Origin: Ruminococcus flavefaciens
Lineage (GTDB): Bacteria > Bacillota > Clostridia > Oscillospirales > Ruminococcaceae
Direction: 5' to 3'
Length of the DNA: 64,000 nucleotides
Assembly (NCBI GenBank): GCA_004554385.1
Contig: SFMO01000023.1
Span: 13,232-77,231 of the forward strand
Below are positions 44,347 to 51,787 of the stretch, in pieces. Below the pieces are notes generated by a model, which was not told the origin of the DNA, ran no database searches, and was given only the letters and a program-made list of their open reading frames with translations. A program made the position numbers and the translations under genes. Every line of letters starts with the position of its first letter. Position 1 is the first letter of the stretch.

Positions 44347-44523
44347 ATGAGTTTACCAAACGATCCAGTTATTTTATTAAGCTATATCAACACGCTTCTG
44401 CGTGATAAATATCCGTCATTTGAGGAACTGTGCAAGAGCCTTTGCACCTCTGCTGACGATATCAGCTCTAAGCTCGGAAGGATCGGTTATGTGTATGATC
44501 CAAACACAAATTCATTCAGATAG
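44347..44523 (+). CDS. DUF4250 protein
   Basis: 58 residues from the ATG at 44347, with AAGGAGG upstream; an in-frame ATG at 44251 lacks a ribosome-binding site. The sequence pattern (PNDPVILLSYINTLLRDKYP, then a helical middle and GYVYDPNTNSF) matches the small DUF4250 family common in Clostridia and Bacteroidetes. The function is unknown. The helix-turn-helix-like middle (FEELCKSLCTSADDISSKLG) suggests a nucleic-acid or protein contact, but this is only an impression. It lies 71 nt before the dockerin gene. Confidence 0.82.
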   Translation: MSLPNDPVILLSYINTLLRDKYPSFEELCKSLCTSADDISSKLGRIGYVYDPNTNSFR

Positions 44524-44594
44524 TATCCCGTCTCTCTTCATTTGTCTTATCTGACGAGGATACTCGGTAGGCATTTTGCCGAATGGGAGGGCTT

Positions 44595-46154
44595 ATGAAT
44601 ATCATCATCAAAAAGTTAACGGCTGCTGCAGCTTCCGCAGCTATTGCCGTTTGTTCCGCAGGCTACAACAGCTGCTTCGGAGCTGACACCACCGAAGATA
44701 CAAAATATAAGGTCCACTTTGAGATCGGCGACGATGTTACCATCGTTCCTGACGACGACGGAAACGTCGCTGTATTCGAAGACGTTGAAAAAACATATAA
44801 TTCCACTGTCTTCATCCCTGTTGCAGATCTCGAAAGAGAAGGCTATTACTTCACAGGCTGGACCGCTGATGACGTATACGGCTATGTCGGCGGCAGAATT
44901 TTCCGTGTCCCCGATCACGATGTAAATATCAGACCTGTATGGAACAAGAAGGGCGACAAAGTCAACCACACCGTCACCTTAAGTGTCGTTATTGACGGCG
45001 AGGAACGCACCGACTATGAGAAGATGTTCTCTCCTCAGAAAGGTCCTTCAGGTACACTGGTAGAGATACCTATGAACGTTTTCCCGCGGGAAGGCTATAC
45101 TCAAAGAGGCTGGACCGACGGAACTCACCTGTTTGCGGGTCAGCAGTATATAATCATCAACGATGAAGACATCACTCTTGAGCCTAACTGGTGCAAGAAG
45201 TATAAGCTGACATACACCGTTGGCGATGCAGACAGGATCAACGGCGCTGTCAAGCAGGAATACGAGGTCATGGAAACAGGTGACGTCAATCTCCAGAGCA
45301 GCGACCGCTTCTCAAGAAACGGTTTCACTATCAAGGGCTGGCACTGCGAGACCGACGGCAAGGACTATAGCTGTGACCAGAAGTTTACAATGCCTTCAAA
45401 CGATGTTGTAATGACTCCTATCTGGAATCCTATCAACTACACCGTCGTTTTCTTTGCTGAAACAGGCTCAGGCAGCGACGACATCAGGATCAAGGGTAAG
45501 ACCGATACAACAATAACTGTTCCCGAGTGTGCAGCCGCAAAGGAAGGATATACCTTCGGAGGCTGGAAGATAGAAGACAAGATCTATCAGCCCGGAGATG
45601 AATTCCTTATTGTCGGAGCAAAGCCCGGAATCGGTATCTCATTCAAGGCTGTATGGAATGAAGCAGGCAGCGAAACAACTACAACAACCACCTCTGCAAC
45701 TACAACAACAACAACTACTACTGCTGCTTCATCCGCAACAACTACTGTTACTTCAACAACAGTATCTTCCACAGCTTCTTCATCTTCAAGCACAACTTCT
45801 TCCGCAACTGCAACTTCAGCTTCAACGACTTCATCTCAGACAACTTCTTCCTCAGGCACAACAACAGCTACTTCGACCACATTGCCTGCTGAGAAGGATC
45901 TCGGCGATGCAAACTGCGACGGCAGCATCGATATGGCTGATGTTGTACTCATAATGCAGGCTCTTGCAAATCCGAACAAGTTCGATATAAACGGTACAGA
46001 TGACAACCACATCACCGAAAAGGGCAGAACAAACGCCGATGTCTGGAATACAGGCGACGGTCTCACAACTGAGGACGCGCTCCACATTCAGAAGTATCTC
46101 CTCGGTCTCTGTGAAATAACAGGCAAGGCAGAAACAGCTTCTGTAACCAAATAA
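44595..46154 (+). CDS. Secreted dockerin protein with four InlB B-type (Listeria-Bacteroides) repeats
   Basis: 519 residues from the ATG at 44595, with GGGAGG 4 nt upstream (ATG at 44583 is part of that site). A signal peptide ends near residue 30. Four repeats of about 70-80 residues follow, each with GY/GF-x(3)-GW and a P-x-W-N end, the fold found in internalin-linked B repeats. A Thr/Ser-rich linker of about 80 residues precedes a C-terminal type I dockerin: GDANCDGSIDMADVV, then a long insert and GDGLTTEDALHIQKYL. The dockerin would attach it to a cohesin scaffold. No catalytic domain is present, so a structural or adhesive role is inferred. Confidence 0.92.
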   Translation: MNIIIKKLTAAAASAAIAVCSAGYNSCFGADTTEDTKYKVHFEIGDDVTIVPDDDGNVAVFEDVEKTYNSTVFIPVADLEREGYYFTGWTADDVYGYVGGRIFRVPDHDVNIRPVWNKKGDKVNHTVTLSVVIDGEERTDYEKMFSPQKGPSGTLVEIPMNVFPREGYTQRGWTDGTHLFAGQQYIIINDEDITLEPNWCKKYKLTYTVGDADRINGAVKQEYEVMETGDVNLQSSDRFSRNGFTIKGWHCETDGKDYSCDQKFTMPSNDVVMTPIWNPINYTVVFFAETGSGSDDIRIKGKTDTTITVPECAAAKEGYTFGGWKIEDKIYQPGDEFLIVGAKPGIGISFKAVWNEAGSETTTTTTSATTTTTTTTAASSATTTVTSTTVSSTASSSSSTTSSATATSASTTSSQTTSSSGTTTATSTTLPAEKDLGDANCDGSIDMADVVLIMQALANPNKFDINGTDDNHITEKGRTNADVWNTGDGLTTEDALHIQKYLLGLCEITGKAETASVTK

Positions 46155-46161
46155 TAACAAC

Positions 46162-46281
46162 AAAAGGACTGCAAGGGGTGCCCCCTCTGGCGGAACGCAG
46201 GTTACATTTTACGAGACTGAAATTTCAGGCACGGTAACCATGTTTTTCCGTTAAGAGGCGGCGACTAACCGCAGTCCTTTT
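46162..46281 (+). ncRNA. Compact structured element (possible small RNA or terminator-linked element)
   Basis: About 120 bp closed by an 11-bp perfect inverted repeat, AAAAGGACTGC (46162-46172) with GCAGTCCTTTT (46271-46281). Nested inside are CCTCT/AGAGG (46184-46188 with 46254-46258), CGGAA/TTCCG (46191-46195 with 46246-46250), GGTTAC/GTAACC (46200-46205 with 46234-46239), and a CTGAAATTTCAG palindrome at 46217-46228. The order of the pairs is consistent with one long stem with bulges. The T-rich end on the plus strand could terminate the dockerin transcript. I cannot assign it to a known RNA family, so ncRNA is only a working label. Confidence 0.45.
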
Positions 46282-46285
46282 ACTT

Positions 46286-46855
46286 TTATATAATACCAAG
46301 TCCTTCAAGCAGCAGTTTCAGACCTATAAGCACCAGTATCACTCCGCCTGCAAACTCCGCTTTCTTTTCATATTTGCTTCCGAATCTGTGGCCTATAAAT
46401 ACTCCTGCAAGAGACAGTACAAAGGTCACGACTCCTATCATTGCAACTGAGAACAGCAGGTCAGTCTTTTCTGCTGCAAAGACTATCCCCACCGCAAGAG
46501 CGTCTATGCTTGTGGCTATTGCAAGCAGGGTAAGCTCCTTATAGTCCAGTCTGTACTCATTTTTCGTTTCGCCCTCGTCATCACCCTTTACGGCTTCCCA
46601 TATCATTTTTCCGCCGATGAAGGCAAGAAGTGCAAAGGACAGCCAATGACTGAATGAGCTTATTACGTTCTCAAACCTGCTGCCAAGGAAATAGCCTATA
46701 ACAGGCATCACTGCCTGAAATACTCCAAAAAACAGCGCAGTGACTACTCCGCCCTTAATGTTGAGCTTTTTCATGCTCAGTCCCTTACAGACTGAAACTG
46801 AAAATGCATCCATTGCAAGCCCCACAGAGATAAGAATCAATTCGGCTACGCCCAT
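46286..46855 (-). CDS. mntP: Manganese efflux pump MntP
   Basis: 189 residues, six membrane helices in two repeated halves, each with the acidic motif (GLAMDAFSVSV and ATSIDALAVGI) of the MntP/LysE-like family. A charged cytoplasmic loop (KGDDEGETKNEYR) separates the halves. The gene follows an apparent yybP-ykoY manganese riboswitch, which strengthens the assignment. Confidence 0.95.
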   Translation of the reverse strand: MGVAELILISVGLAMDAFSVSVCKGLSMKKLNIKGGVVTALFFGVFQAVMPVIGYFLGSRFENVISSFSHWLSFALLAFIGGKMIWEAVKGDDEGETKNEYRLDYKELTLLAIATSIDALAVGIVFAAEKTDLLFSVAMIGVVTFVLSLAGVFIGHRFGSKYEKKAEFAGGVILVLIGLKLLLEGLGII

Positions 46856-46869
46856 AAAAACATCCTCTC

Positions 46870-46898
46870 AAAAAAATTCGGATACCCACGTACCCGAA
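46870..46898 (-). terminator. Terminator of the mntP riboswitch expression platform
   Basis: On the minus strand TTCGGGTAC-GTGG-GTATCCGAA is followed by seven T, 15 nt before mntP. Stem 9 bp with one G-T pair. Confidence 0.85.
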
Positions 46899-47020
46899 CC
46901 GTTCTCAGGCACGACGAAAAAGCCGTACATGAGTCTCATTATTTAATGCAAAACCGAACGCACAGGCGTTAGTATGTCGGCTTGCCGCATACTTTCGTAT
47001 GTTAACTACTCCCTCACATA
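46899..47020 (-). promoter_or_regulatory. yybP-ykoY (Mn2+) riboswitch of mntP
   Basis: On the minus strand the region opens with GAGGGAGTAG (the conserved GGGGAGUAG-like 5' motif, 47006-47015), then a hairpin AACATACGAAAGTATG, GCCGACATACTAACGCC, CGTTCGG, and a conserved-looking 3' part ahead of the terminator at 46870-46898. The combination of the 5' motif, an mntP target and a downstream terminator fits the manganese-sensing riboswitch, which turns on efflux at high Mn2+. The fold was checked by eye only. Confidence 0.82.
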
Positions 47021-47029
47021 ACAATGCTC

Positions 47030-47058
47030 ATTATACATTGTATTTCAGTACCTGTCAA
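47030..47058 (-). promoter_or_regulatory. Consensus promoter of the mntP riboswitch
   Basis: Minus strand: -35 TTGACA (47053-47058), 17-bp spacer, -10 TATAAT (47030-47035). The start site would be just upstream of the riboswitch motif. Confidence 0.88.
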
Positions 47059-47085
47059 TATATTACTGTTAGTTTTTCAAAACAA

Positions 47086-47586
47086 TTATAATTTGTATTC
47101 AAAGATATAATCATCCATAACATAGCCGTTTCCAATGTCAGTAACAGTTTCGTCCGTCAACTCAAATCCTGTCTTTTTGTAAACAGCTACAGCTCTGTCG
47201 TTATGCTTGTTGACAGTAAGATATACGCTCTTTTTGCCGCAGGCTCTTGCCTCATCGAACACTCGTCCGAGCATAGCAGAACCAATGCCCATGCCGCGCT
47301 TGTCATTCCGCAGGTACAGTTTGCTCAGAAAAAAGCGGTCACCTTCCTCAGGTCTGACGCCTATATAACCGCATAGCTCACCGTCCTCACGAACAGCAAG
47401 ATAATAGTATCCCTGTTCTTCCGTTTGCTTCTTCATAGCCTCATAGGACTGAAACTTCTCAACCATATAATTTATCTGTCCGGTGCTTATGATGCCAACA
47501 AAGCACTCATGCCATATCCTGTCTGCAAGTTCCGCCACTTCACGCAGTCCGATGTCAGTATTCACCTTATCTATAGCTATACTCAT
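47086..47586 (-). CDS. GNAT-family N-acetyltransferase
   Basis: 166 residues from the ATG at 47584-47586, with AGGAG at 7-nt spacing; the frame extends to 47646 but without a ribosome-binding site. The acetyl-CoA loop LRNDKRGMGIGSAML and the strand FLSKLYL before it are typical, and the C-terminal VYKKTGFELTDE closes the fold. The acceptor is not predictable. It lies downstream of the yebC terminator and upstream of the mntP promoter. Confidence 0.88.
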   Translation of the reverse strand: MSIAIDKVNTDIGLREVAELADRIWHECFVGIISTGQINYMVEKFQSYEAMKKQTEEQGYYYLAVREDGELCGYIGVRPEEGDRFFLSKLYLRNDKRGMGIGSAMLGRVFDEARACGKKSVYLTVNKHNDRAVAVYKKTGFELTDETVTDIGNGYVMDDYIFEYKL

Positions 47587-47629
47587 CACGCTTCTCCTAT
47601 CATATAGATGAATTCCCTGAACGGAATGT

Positions 47630-47673
47630 AAAAAACTGCCGAGCACATCAAAGCTGCCCGGCAGTTCGTTTTT
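47630..47673 (-). terminator. Intrinsic terminator of the rplU-yebC operon
   Basis: 8-bp stem AACTGCCG/CGGCAGTT (47634-47641 with 47659-47666), with T run on both strands. Confidence 0.82.
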
Positions 47674-47711
47674 CCGTCAAGGGAAATCAGCAAAAGCCTT
47701 CCCTTCAGTAA

Positions 47712-48446
47712 TTATTCTTCGTCGGGCATCTCCCAGTTATGGTAAACGTTCTGAACGTCATCGTTCTCCTCAAGGTGCTCAAGAAGAAGGTTCATCTTCT
47801 TGATGTGGTCCTCGTCAGTGAGAGTCGTGTAGTTTGCAGGGATCATTTCAGCCTCTGCTGAAAGCACATTGTAGCCCTTTGCTGTAAGAGCCTCACGAAC
47901 AGCGCCTACATTTTCGGGAGCGCACTCGATCTCAACTGATTCCTCATTGATATCGAAATCATCTCCGCCGCACTCGAATACGTCGTCCATTACCTTGTCC
48001 TCATCAAGACCTGTGTTCTCAAGGATAACGATACCCTTGTTGGTGAACATAAAGGAAACACAGCCGATAGTACCGAGATTGCCGCCGAACTTATCAAAAT
48101 AGTGGCGAACCTCTCCTGCTGTACGGTTTCTGTTGTCTGTAAGGCACTCTACGATAACAGCTACACCATTAGGACCATATCCCTCGTAAGTGATATTCTC
48201 GTAGTTGTTCTTGTCGCCGTCGCCTGCAGCCTTCTTGATGATACGGTCGATATTGTCGTTAGGCACGTTATTTGCCTTAGCCTTTGCAATAAGATCACGA
48301 AGCTTTGCATTGTTGTTCGGATCAGGACCGCCCTCCTTGACTACAACTGTGATCTCACGTCCGATCTTTGTGAAGATCTTACCCTTTGCAGCATCAGTAG
48401 CTTCCTTTTTACGTTTGATATTGTTCCATTTTGAATGACCTGACAT
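47712..48446 (-). CDS. yebC: YebC/PmpR family protein
   Basis: 244 residues. The N terminus SGHSKWNNIKRKKEATDA is diagnostic, followed by GRNGN-like DNRNRTAGEVRHYF and CVSFMF. The family is known as a transcription regulator and, in more recent work, as a factor that relieves ribosome stalling at proline-rich stretches (homologous to mitochondrial TACO1). It lies 3 nt after mrnC in a translation-related operon, in keeping with the second role. Confidence 0.96.
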   Translation of the reverse strand: MSGHSKWNNIKRKKEATDAAKGKIFTKIGREITVVVKEGGPDPNNNAKLRDLIAKAKANNVPNDNIDRIIKKAAGDGDKNNYENITYEGYGPNGVAVIVECLTDNRNRTAGEVRHYFDKFGGNLGTIGCVSFMFTNKGIVILENTGLDEDKVMDDVFECGGDDFDINEESVEIECAPENVGAVREALTAKGYNVLSAEAEMIPANYTTLTDEDHIKKMNLLLEHLEENDDVQNVYHNWEMPDEE

Positions 48447-48449
48447 AGT

Positions 48450-48866
48450 TTACACTCCTATCTGTTCATTTAGATTTGAATTTATAATAAGTTCAAACAG
48501 TTCTCTTATACGTTCATTTCCGCCTGTAAGATAAAGATACCCGAAAAGGCACTCAAGAGCTGTTGCACGGCGGTATTCAGCCGCATCAGCATGCTTGGGA
48601 ACTGTATTTCCCGTAGCATTCCTTCCCCTTTTCAGCACAGCAAGCTCATGCTCGGTGAGGACCTCAGTCACAAGGTCATATGCCTTTGACTGAAACTCGG
48701 CGCAGACAAGCTTGATCTTTGCTGAATGGAGCTTAGCAACAGGCATATTCGCCTGTCTGAGAAGATGCTCCCTTACAAGTGTATCGTAGACACTATCGCC
48801 TAAAAAAGCGAGTGTCAGCGGACTGTATGAATTAGCTTCACGCTCGGTAAGTTTTTCTGTACTCAT
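48450..48866 (-). CDS. mrnC: Mini-ribonuclease III (MrnC)
   Basis: 138 residues from the ATG at 48864-48866, which begins one base after the obgE stop; a longer frame to 48899 overlaps obgE and is less likely. It has the RNase III catalytic signature LAFLGDSVYDTLVRE but no dsRNA-binding domain, the hallmark of mini-III, which matures 23S rRNA ends. A further motif, TALECLFGYLYLTGG, carries the second acidic cluster. Confidence 0.93.
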   Translation of the reverse strand: MSTEKLTEREANSYSPLTLAFLGDSVYDTLVREHLLRQANMPVAKLHSAKIKLVCAEFQSKAYDLVTEVLTEHELAVLKRGRNATGNTVPKHADAAEYRRATALECLFGYLYLTGGNERIRELFELIINSNLNEQIGV

Positions 48867-48867
48867 A

Positions 48868-50145
48868 TCAGTTAATAAAGTCGAACTCAAAGCCTTCAAG
48901 GCTTACGGTATCGCCCTCCTGTATGCCCATTTCCTCCAGCTTGGCGATAATGCCGCTGTTGATAAGCACACGCTGGAAATACTGCAGTGACGAATAATCG
49001 TCAGGATCAACAGTACGCATGATGGGCTGTATCCACGGTGCGTCAACGAAATAGATACCGTCCTCAACAGTGACCTCAAACTTCTTGTCACCCCCCAGCA
49101 TTTCATCCAGTTCCTCCTGAGGAATGGGTTCTGCCTCGAATTCCTTTATAGGAGGCAGTGTATCCAGTATCTCTGAGACCTTCTTGATAAGCTCGGATGT
49201 ACCCTGAGTGGTAGCTGCCGAAATACAGAAAAATGGTATATTCTTGTCTTCAATGTATTTGCGGAACTTCTCTATCTGCTCCTCGGACGCCATGTCTGAC
49301 TTGTTTGCAGCCACGATCTGCGGACGCTCTGCAAGCTCTTCGTTGAACTTGGCAAGCTCAGCATTGATAACATCGAAGTCCTCACAGGGATCACGTCCCT
49401 CAATACCCGAAACATCGACAACATGGACGATAAGGCGGCATCTTTCAACGTGTCTGAGGAACTCATGTCCCAGTCCGACACCGTCGCCTGCGCCCTCGAT
49501 AAGTCCGGGAATATCAGCCATTACGAATGACTTTTCCTCCTCTACTCTTACAACTCCGAGAACAGGAGTTAGAGTAGTAAAATGGTAATTTGCTATCTTC
49601 GGCTTTGCGGCACTGACAACTGAGATAAGTGTGGATTTTCCAACATTCGGGTATCCCACAAGTCCAACGTCAGCTAAAAGCTTGAGTTCGAGAGTAACCT
49701 CAAACTCCTCTCCGGGATAGCCCGGCTTTGCGAATTTCGGTATCTGACGGGTAGATGTTGCAAAGTGCACATTGCCTTTTCCGCCCTGTCCGCCGCGAGC
49801 CAGAACTTTAGGCTCGTCTGTGGACATATCCGCCATGATCCTTCCGCTCTTTGCGTCACGGATAACAGTTCCGCGGGGAACCTTTATTATAAGTGGCTGT
49901 GCGCTTTTGCCCGTGCAGTTTCTGCTGCTGCCGTTTTCACCGCGGTCTGCCACATATTTTCTCTTGTATCTGAAATCTATCAGAGTCGAGAAATTATCAT
50001 CGACCTGAAAAATCACATCTCCGCCGCGACCGCCGTCGCCGCCGTCGGGACCGCCTGCCGCTACATATTTTTCACGGTGAAATGACACTGCGCCGTCGCC
50101 GCCGTCACCCGCTTTGATCTTTATTTTCGCCTGATCAACGAACAT
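48868..50145 (-). CDS. obgE: GTPase ObgE/CgtA
   Basis: 425 residues. Domains: N-terminal glycine-rich Obg fold (GDGGDGAVSFHREKYVAAGG), the G domain with GYPNVGKSTL, DIPGLIEGA and NKSD, and the C-terminal OCT domain of Gram-positives. It acts in large-subunit assembly and stringent response. It is downstream of rplU-prp-rpmA, the conserved order. Confidence 0.98.
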   Translation of the reverse strand: MFVDQAKIKIKAGDGGDGAVSFHREKYVAAGGPDGGDGGRGGDVIFQVDDNFSTLIDFRYKRKYVADRGENGSSRNCTGKSAQPLIIKVPRGTVIRDAKSGRIMADMSTDEPKVLARGGQGGKGNVHFATSTRQIPKFAKPGYPGEEFEVTLELKLLADVGLVGYPNVGKSTLISVVSAAKPKIANYHFTTLTPVLGVVRVEEEKSFVMADIPGLIEGAGDGVGLGHEFLRHVERCRLIVHVVDVSGIEGRDPCEDFDVINAELAKFNEELAERPQIVAANKSDMASEEQIEKFRKYIEDKNIPFFCISAATTQGTSELIKKVSEILDTLPPIKEFEAEPIPQEELDEMLGGDKKFEVTVEDGIYFVDAPWIQPIMRTVDPDDYSSLQYFQRVLINSGIIAKLEEMGIQEGDTVSLEGFEFDFIN

Positions 50146-50162
50146 TTCCGACCTCCGTTTCT

Positions 50163-50194
50163 AAAGAAAAATCCCAAGCAAACGCTCGGGATTT
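50163..50194 (-). terminator. Partial terminator between rpmA and obgE
   Basis: Minus strand AAATCCCGAGC-GTTT-GCTTGGGATTT with one G-T pair and a T-rich tail (TTTCTTT). There is no obvious promoter before obgE, so it probably lowers, not stops, downstream expression. Confidence 0.7.
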
Positions 50195-50212
50195 ATTGTC
50201 ACGTTATGGCTG

Positions 50213-50497
50213 TTACTGCTCAATCTCGTAAACAGAAACCTTCTTACGGTCACGTCCGTAACGCTCAAACTTTACCTTACCGCTTACTGTAGCGAATAAT
50301 GTATCATCTGAACCGATGCCGACACCGTTACCTGGGTGGATATGTGTGCCTCTCTGACGAACGATGATGTTGCCTGCCTTAACGAACTGACCGTCTGCTC
50401 TCTTAACGCCAAGTCTCTTAGCCTCAGAGTCACGTCCGTTCTTTGTAGAACCAACACCCTTCTTATGAGCGAAGAACTGCATACTGATCTTTAACAT
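50213..50497 (-). CDS. rpmA: Ribosomal protein bL27 with cleavable N terminus
   Basis: 94 residues. After a nine-residue leader ending in QFF comes AHKKGVGSTKNGRDS, the conserved bL27 start. In Firmicutes the leader is removed by Prp after the FF; the gene for Prp is directly upstream in this operon. The mature N terminus reaches the peptidyl-transferase centre. Confidence 0.98.
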   Translation of the reverse strand: MLKISMQFFAHKKGVGSTKNGRDSEAKRLGVKRADGQFVKAGNIIVRQRGTHIHPGNGVGIGSDDTLFATVSGKVKFERYGRDRKKVSVYEIEQ

Positions 50498-50499
50498 AC

Positions 50500-50817
50500 T
50501 TACACCTCCGAAATAGTGATTTTGATCGTGTTAGGGTATTCTTCAAGTATAGCCTCAAAATGCTGTTTTAAAACATTCAGCAGACGCGGCGGTATCTCTC
50601 CGCCATCCTCACAGATACATTCGATAACATTATCGCCGACATTTATCTGCGGCTTAAGACCGAACTCGTCCAGGATATTTGCAGTAAGCTGCACCGCTGA
50701 GGAAACAGCCGCACAGACCACGTCGCTGCCGGCATCGGCATAACCCGAATGACCGCTGAATCTGAAGCCTGTCAGAATCCCCTGCTTTTCATAAAATTCT
50801 GCGCGGATCATGATCAA
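50500..50817 (-). CDS. prp: Ribosomal-processing cysteine protease Prp (YsxB family)
   Basis: 105 residues. The catalytic His is in FSGHSGYADAG and the Cys in DVVCAAVSSAV, the pair that defines Prp. It cleaves the N-terminal extension of bL27, whose gene follows after 2 nt. Its ATG overlaps the rplU stop by four bases. Confidence 0.96.
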   Translation of the reverse strand: MIMIRAEFYEKQGILTGFRFSGHSGYADAGSDVVCAAVSSAVQLTANILDEFGLKPQINVGDNVIECICEDGGEIPPRLLNVLKQHFEAILEEYPNTIKITISEV

Positions 50818-51125
50818 GCCTTGATAGCTTCGATCTTGACCTGAGTGTAAGGCTGTCTGTGACCCTGCTTCTTCTTCTCGCCCTTCTTAGGCTTGTAAGT
50901 GAAAACAGTGATCTTCTTAGCCTTGCCGTTCTTCAGAACCTTTGCGCTTACAGCTGCACCGTCAACATAAGGTGTACCGATCTTGATTCCATCGTCTGCT
51001 CCGAGAGCAACTACCTTGTCAAAAGTAACTGTCTCATCAGCCTCAGCTGCGAGCTTCTCGATGAAGATGATATCTCCCTCGTTTACCTGATACTGCTTTC
51101 CGCCGGTTTCAATAACTGCGTACAT
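50814..51125 (-). CDS. rplU: Ribosomal protein bL21
   Basis: 103 residues, beginning MYAVIETGGKQYQVNEGD and ending with the conserved KKQGHRQPYTQVKIEAI. It is the first gene of rplU-prp-rpmA, preceded by an L21 leader. Confidence 0.98.
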   Translation of the reverse strand: MYAVIETGGKQYQVNEGDIIFIEKLAAEADETVTFDKVVALGADDGIKIGTPYVDGAAVSAKVLKNGKAKKITVFTYKPKKGEKKKQGHRQPYTQVKIEAIKA

Positions 51126-51205
51126 ATTGTGGCACCTGCCTTTTCAATAAACTCGCTGTTACAGGCGTGTGAAGGCACAACTTTAAAGCCTGTTTACAAG
51201 CGGCA
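51126..51205 (-). promoter_or_regulatory. L21 ribosomal protein leader
   Basis: On the minus strand the leader has CACACGCCTGTAACAGCGAG, then GGCAGGTGCCAC just before the ATG, and an upstream GTAAACAGGCTTTAAAG segment. These match the conserved parts of the Firmicute L21 leader, an autoregulatory RNA. The assignment is from sequence memory, not from a model search. Confidence 0.8.
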
Positions 51206-51210
51206 ATAAT

Positions 51211-51239
51211 ATTTTATCACAATGTCAGAGCTTTGTCAA
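51211..51239 (-). promoter_or_regulatory. Promoter of the rplU operon
   Basis: Minus strand: -35 TTGACA (51234-51239), 17-bp spacer, -10 TAAAAT (51211-51216). The start lies at the upstream edge of the L21 leader. Confidence 0.85.
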
Positions 51240-51418
51240 GCTTTTTTTGCTAATTCACCGCAAAATACTGTTTTTTTCTTTTGAACAGTGACAAATGTCA
51301 TCTATTTTGTTATGTTGTAAAAGCACTAAATGCATTATATAATTAATGTGTACTCAATAACCACCTTTATGACGGTTATTGCCCCGAACTCTGTTCGGGG
51401 AGCGCAAATTCTTAATAA

Positions 51419-51754
51419 AATCCGGAATTTGCGCGTAAAATTTCTTTATGTCAAGCTCATTTTGCCCTTAAATACATAGGCAAGACAGAGCTTCCCAAAA
51501 TTAATTATGCTGCAAAGCCTGAAGCTCTTTCATATATGTGGAGTGAGCGTGCAAAACTTTATTTCAAACCCAAAGGCTTAAACTACGAATGGAATAGTTA
51601 TGAGTATATTGCCTTTCCATATGAATCATACAAAACACCCGAAGAACTCTCGAAACAGGTCAAATCACGGCATATATATCAGCTTCAGCTGAACGATGAT
51701 ACGGAGCATCTTTCTCTGATACCCGATGAGGAGATAAAAAAATACGGCAAATAA
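51419..51754 (+). pseudogene. 5'-truncated gene remnant
   Basis: An open frame runs from a stop at 51416 to the stop at 51752 without a good start; the first ATG is at 51536 and has no ribosome-binding site. The translated part reads as ordinary protein (FALKYIGKTELPKINYAAKP upstream of the ATG, then SERAKLYFKPKGLNYEWNS), so coding signal extends above the ATG. Upstream are two hairpins, CCCCGAAC/GTTCGGGG (51382-51400) and GCGCAAATTC/GAATTTGCGC (51402-51434). It looks like the tail of a gene cut by a rearrangement or insertion. The parent family is not recognised. A short real gene from 51536 is possible. Confidence 0.5.
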
Positions 51755-51780
51755 AGCCTGAGTTTAAAACTCAGGCTTTT
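51753..51780. terminator. Bidirectional terminator
   Basis: Stem GCCTGAG/CTCAGGC (51756-51762 with 51770-51776) within a longer AT-flanked palindrome, A run left and T run right. It ends the moxR-to-unknown operon on the minus strand. Confidence 0.88.
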
Positions 51781-51787
51781 ATTATTC

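Noticed and set aside
46162..46281. 6S RNA, SRP RNA or a known riboswitch at 46.2 kb
   Set aside because: The length (about 120 nt) is short for 6S, the SRP core GGAAG/GGAAGCAGC motif is absent, and no riboswitch consensus was matched.
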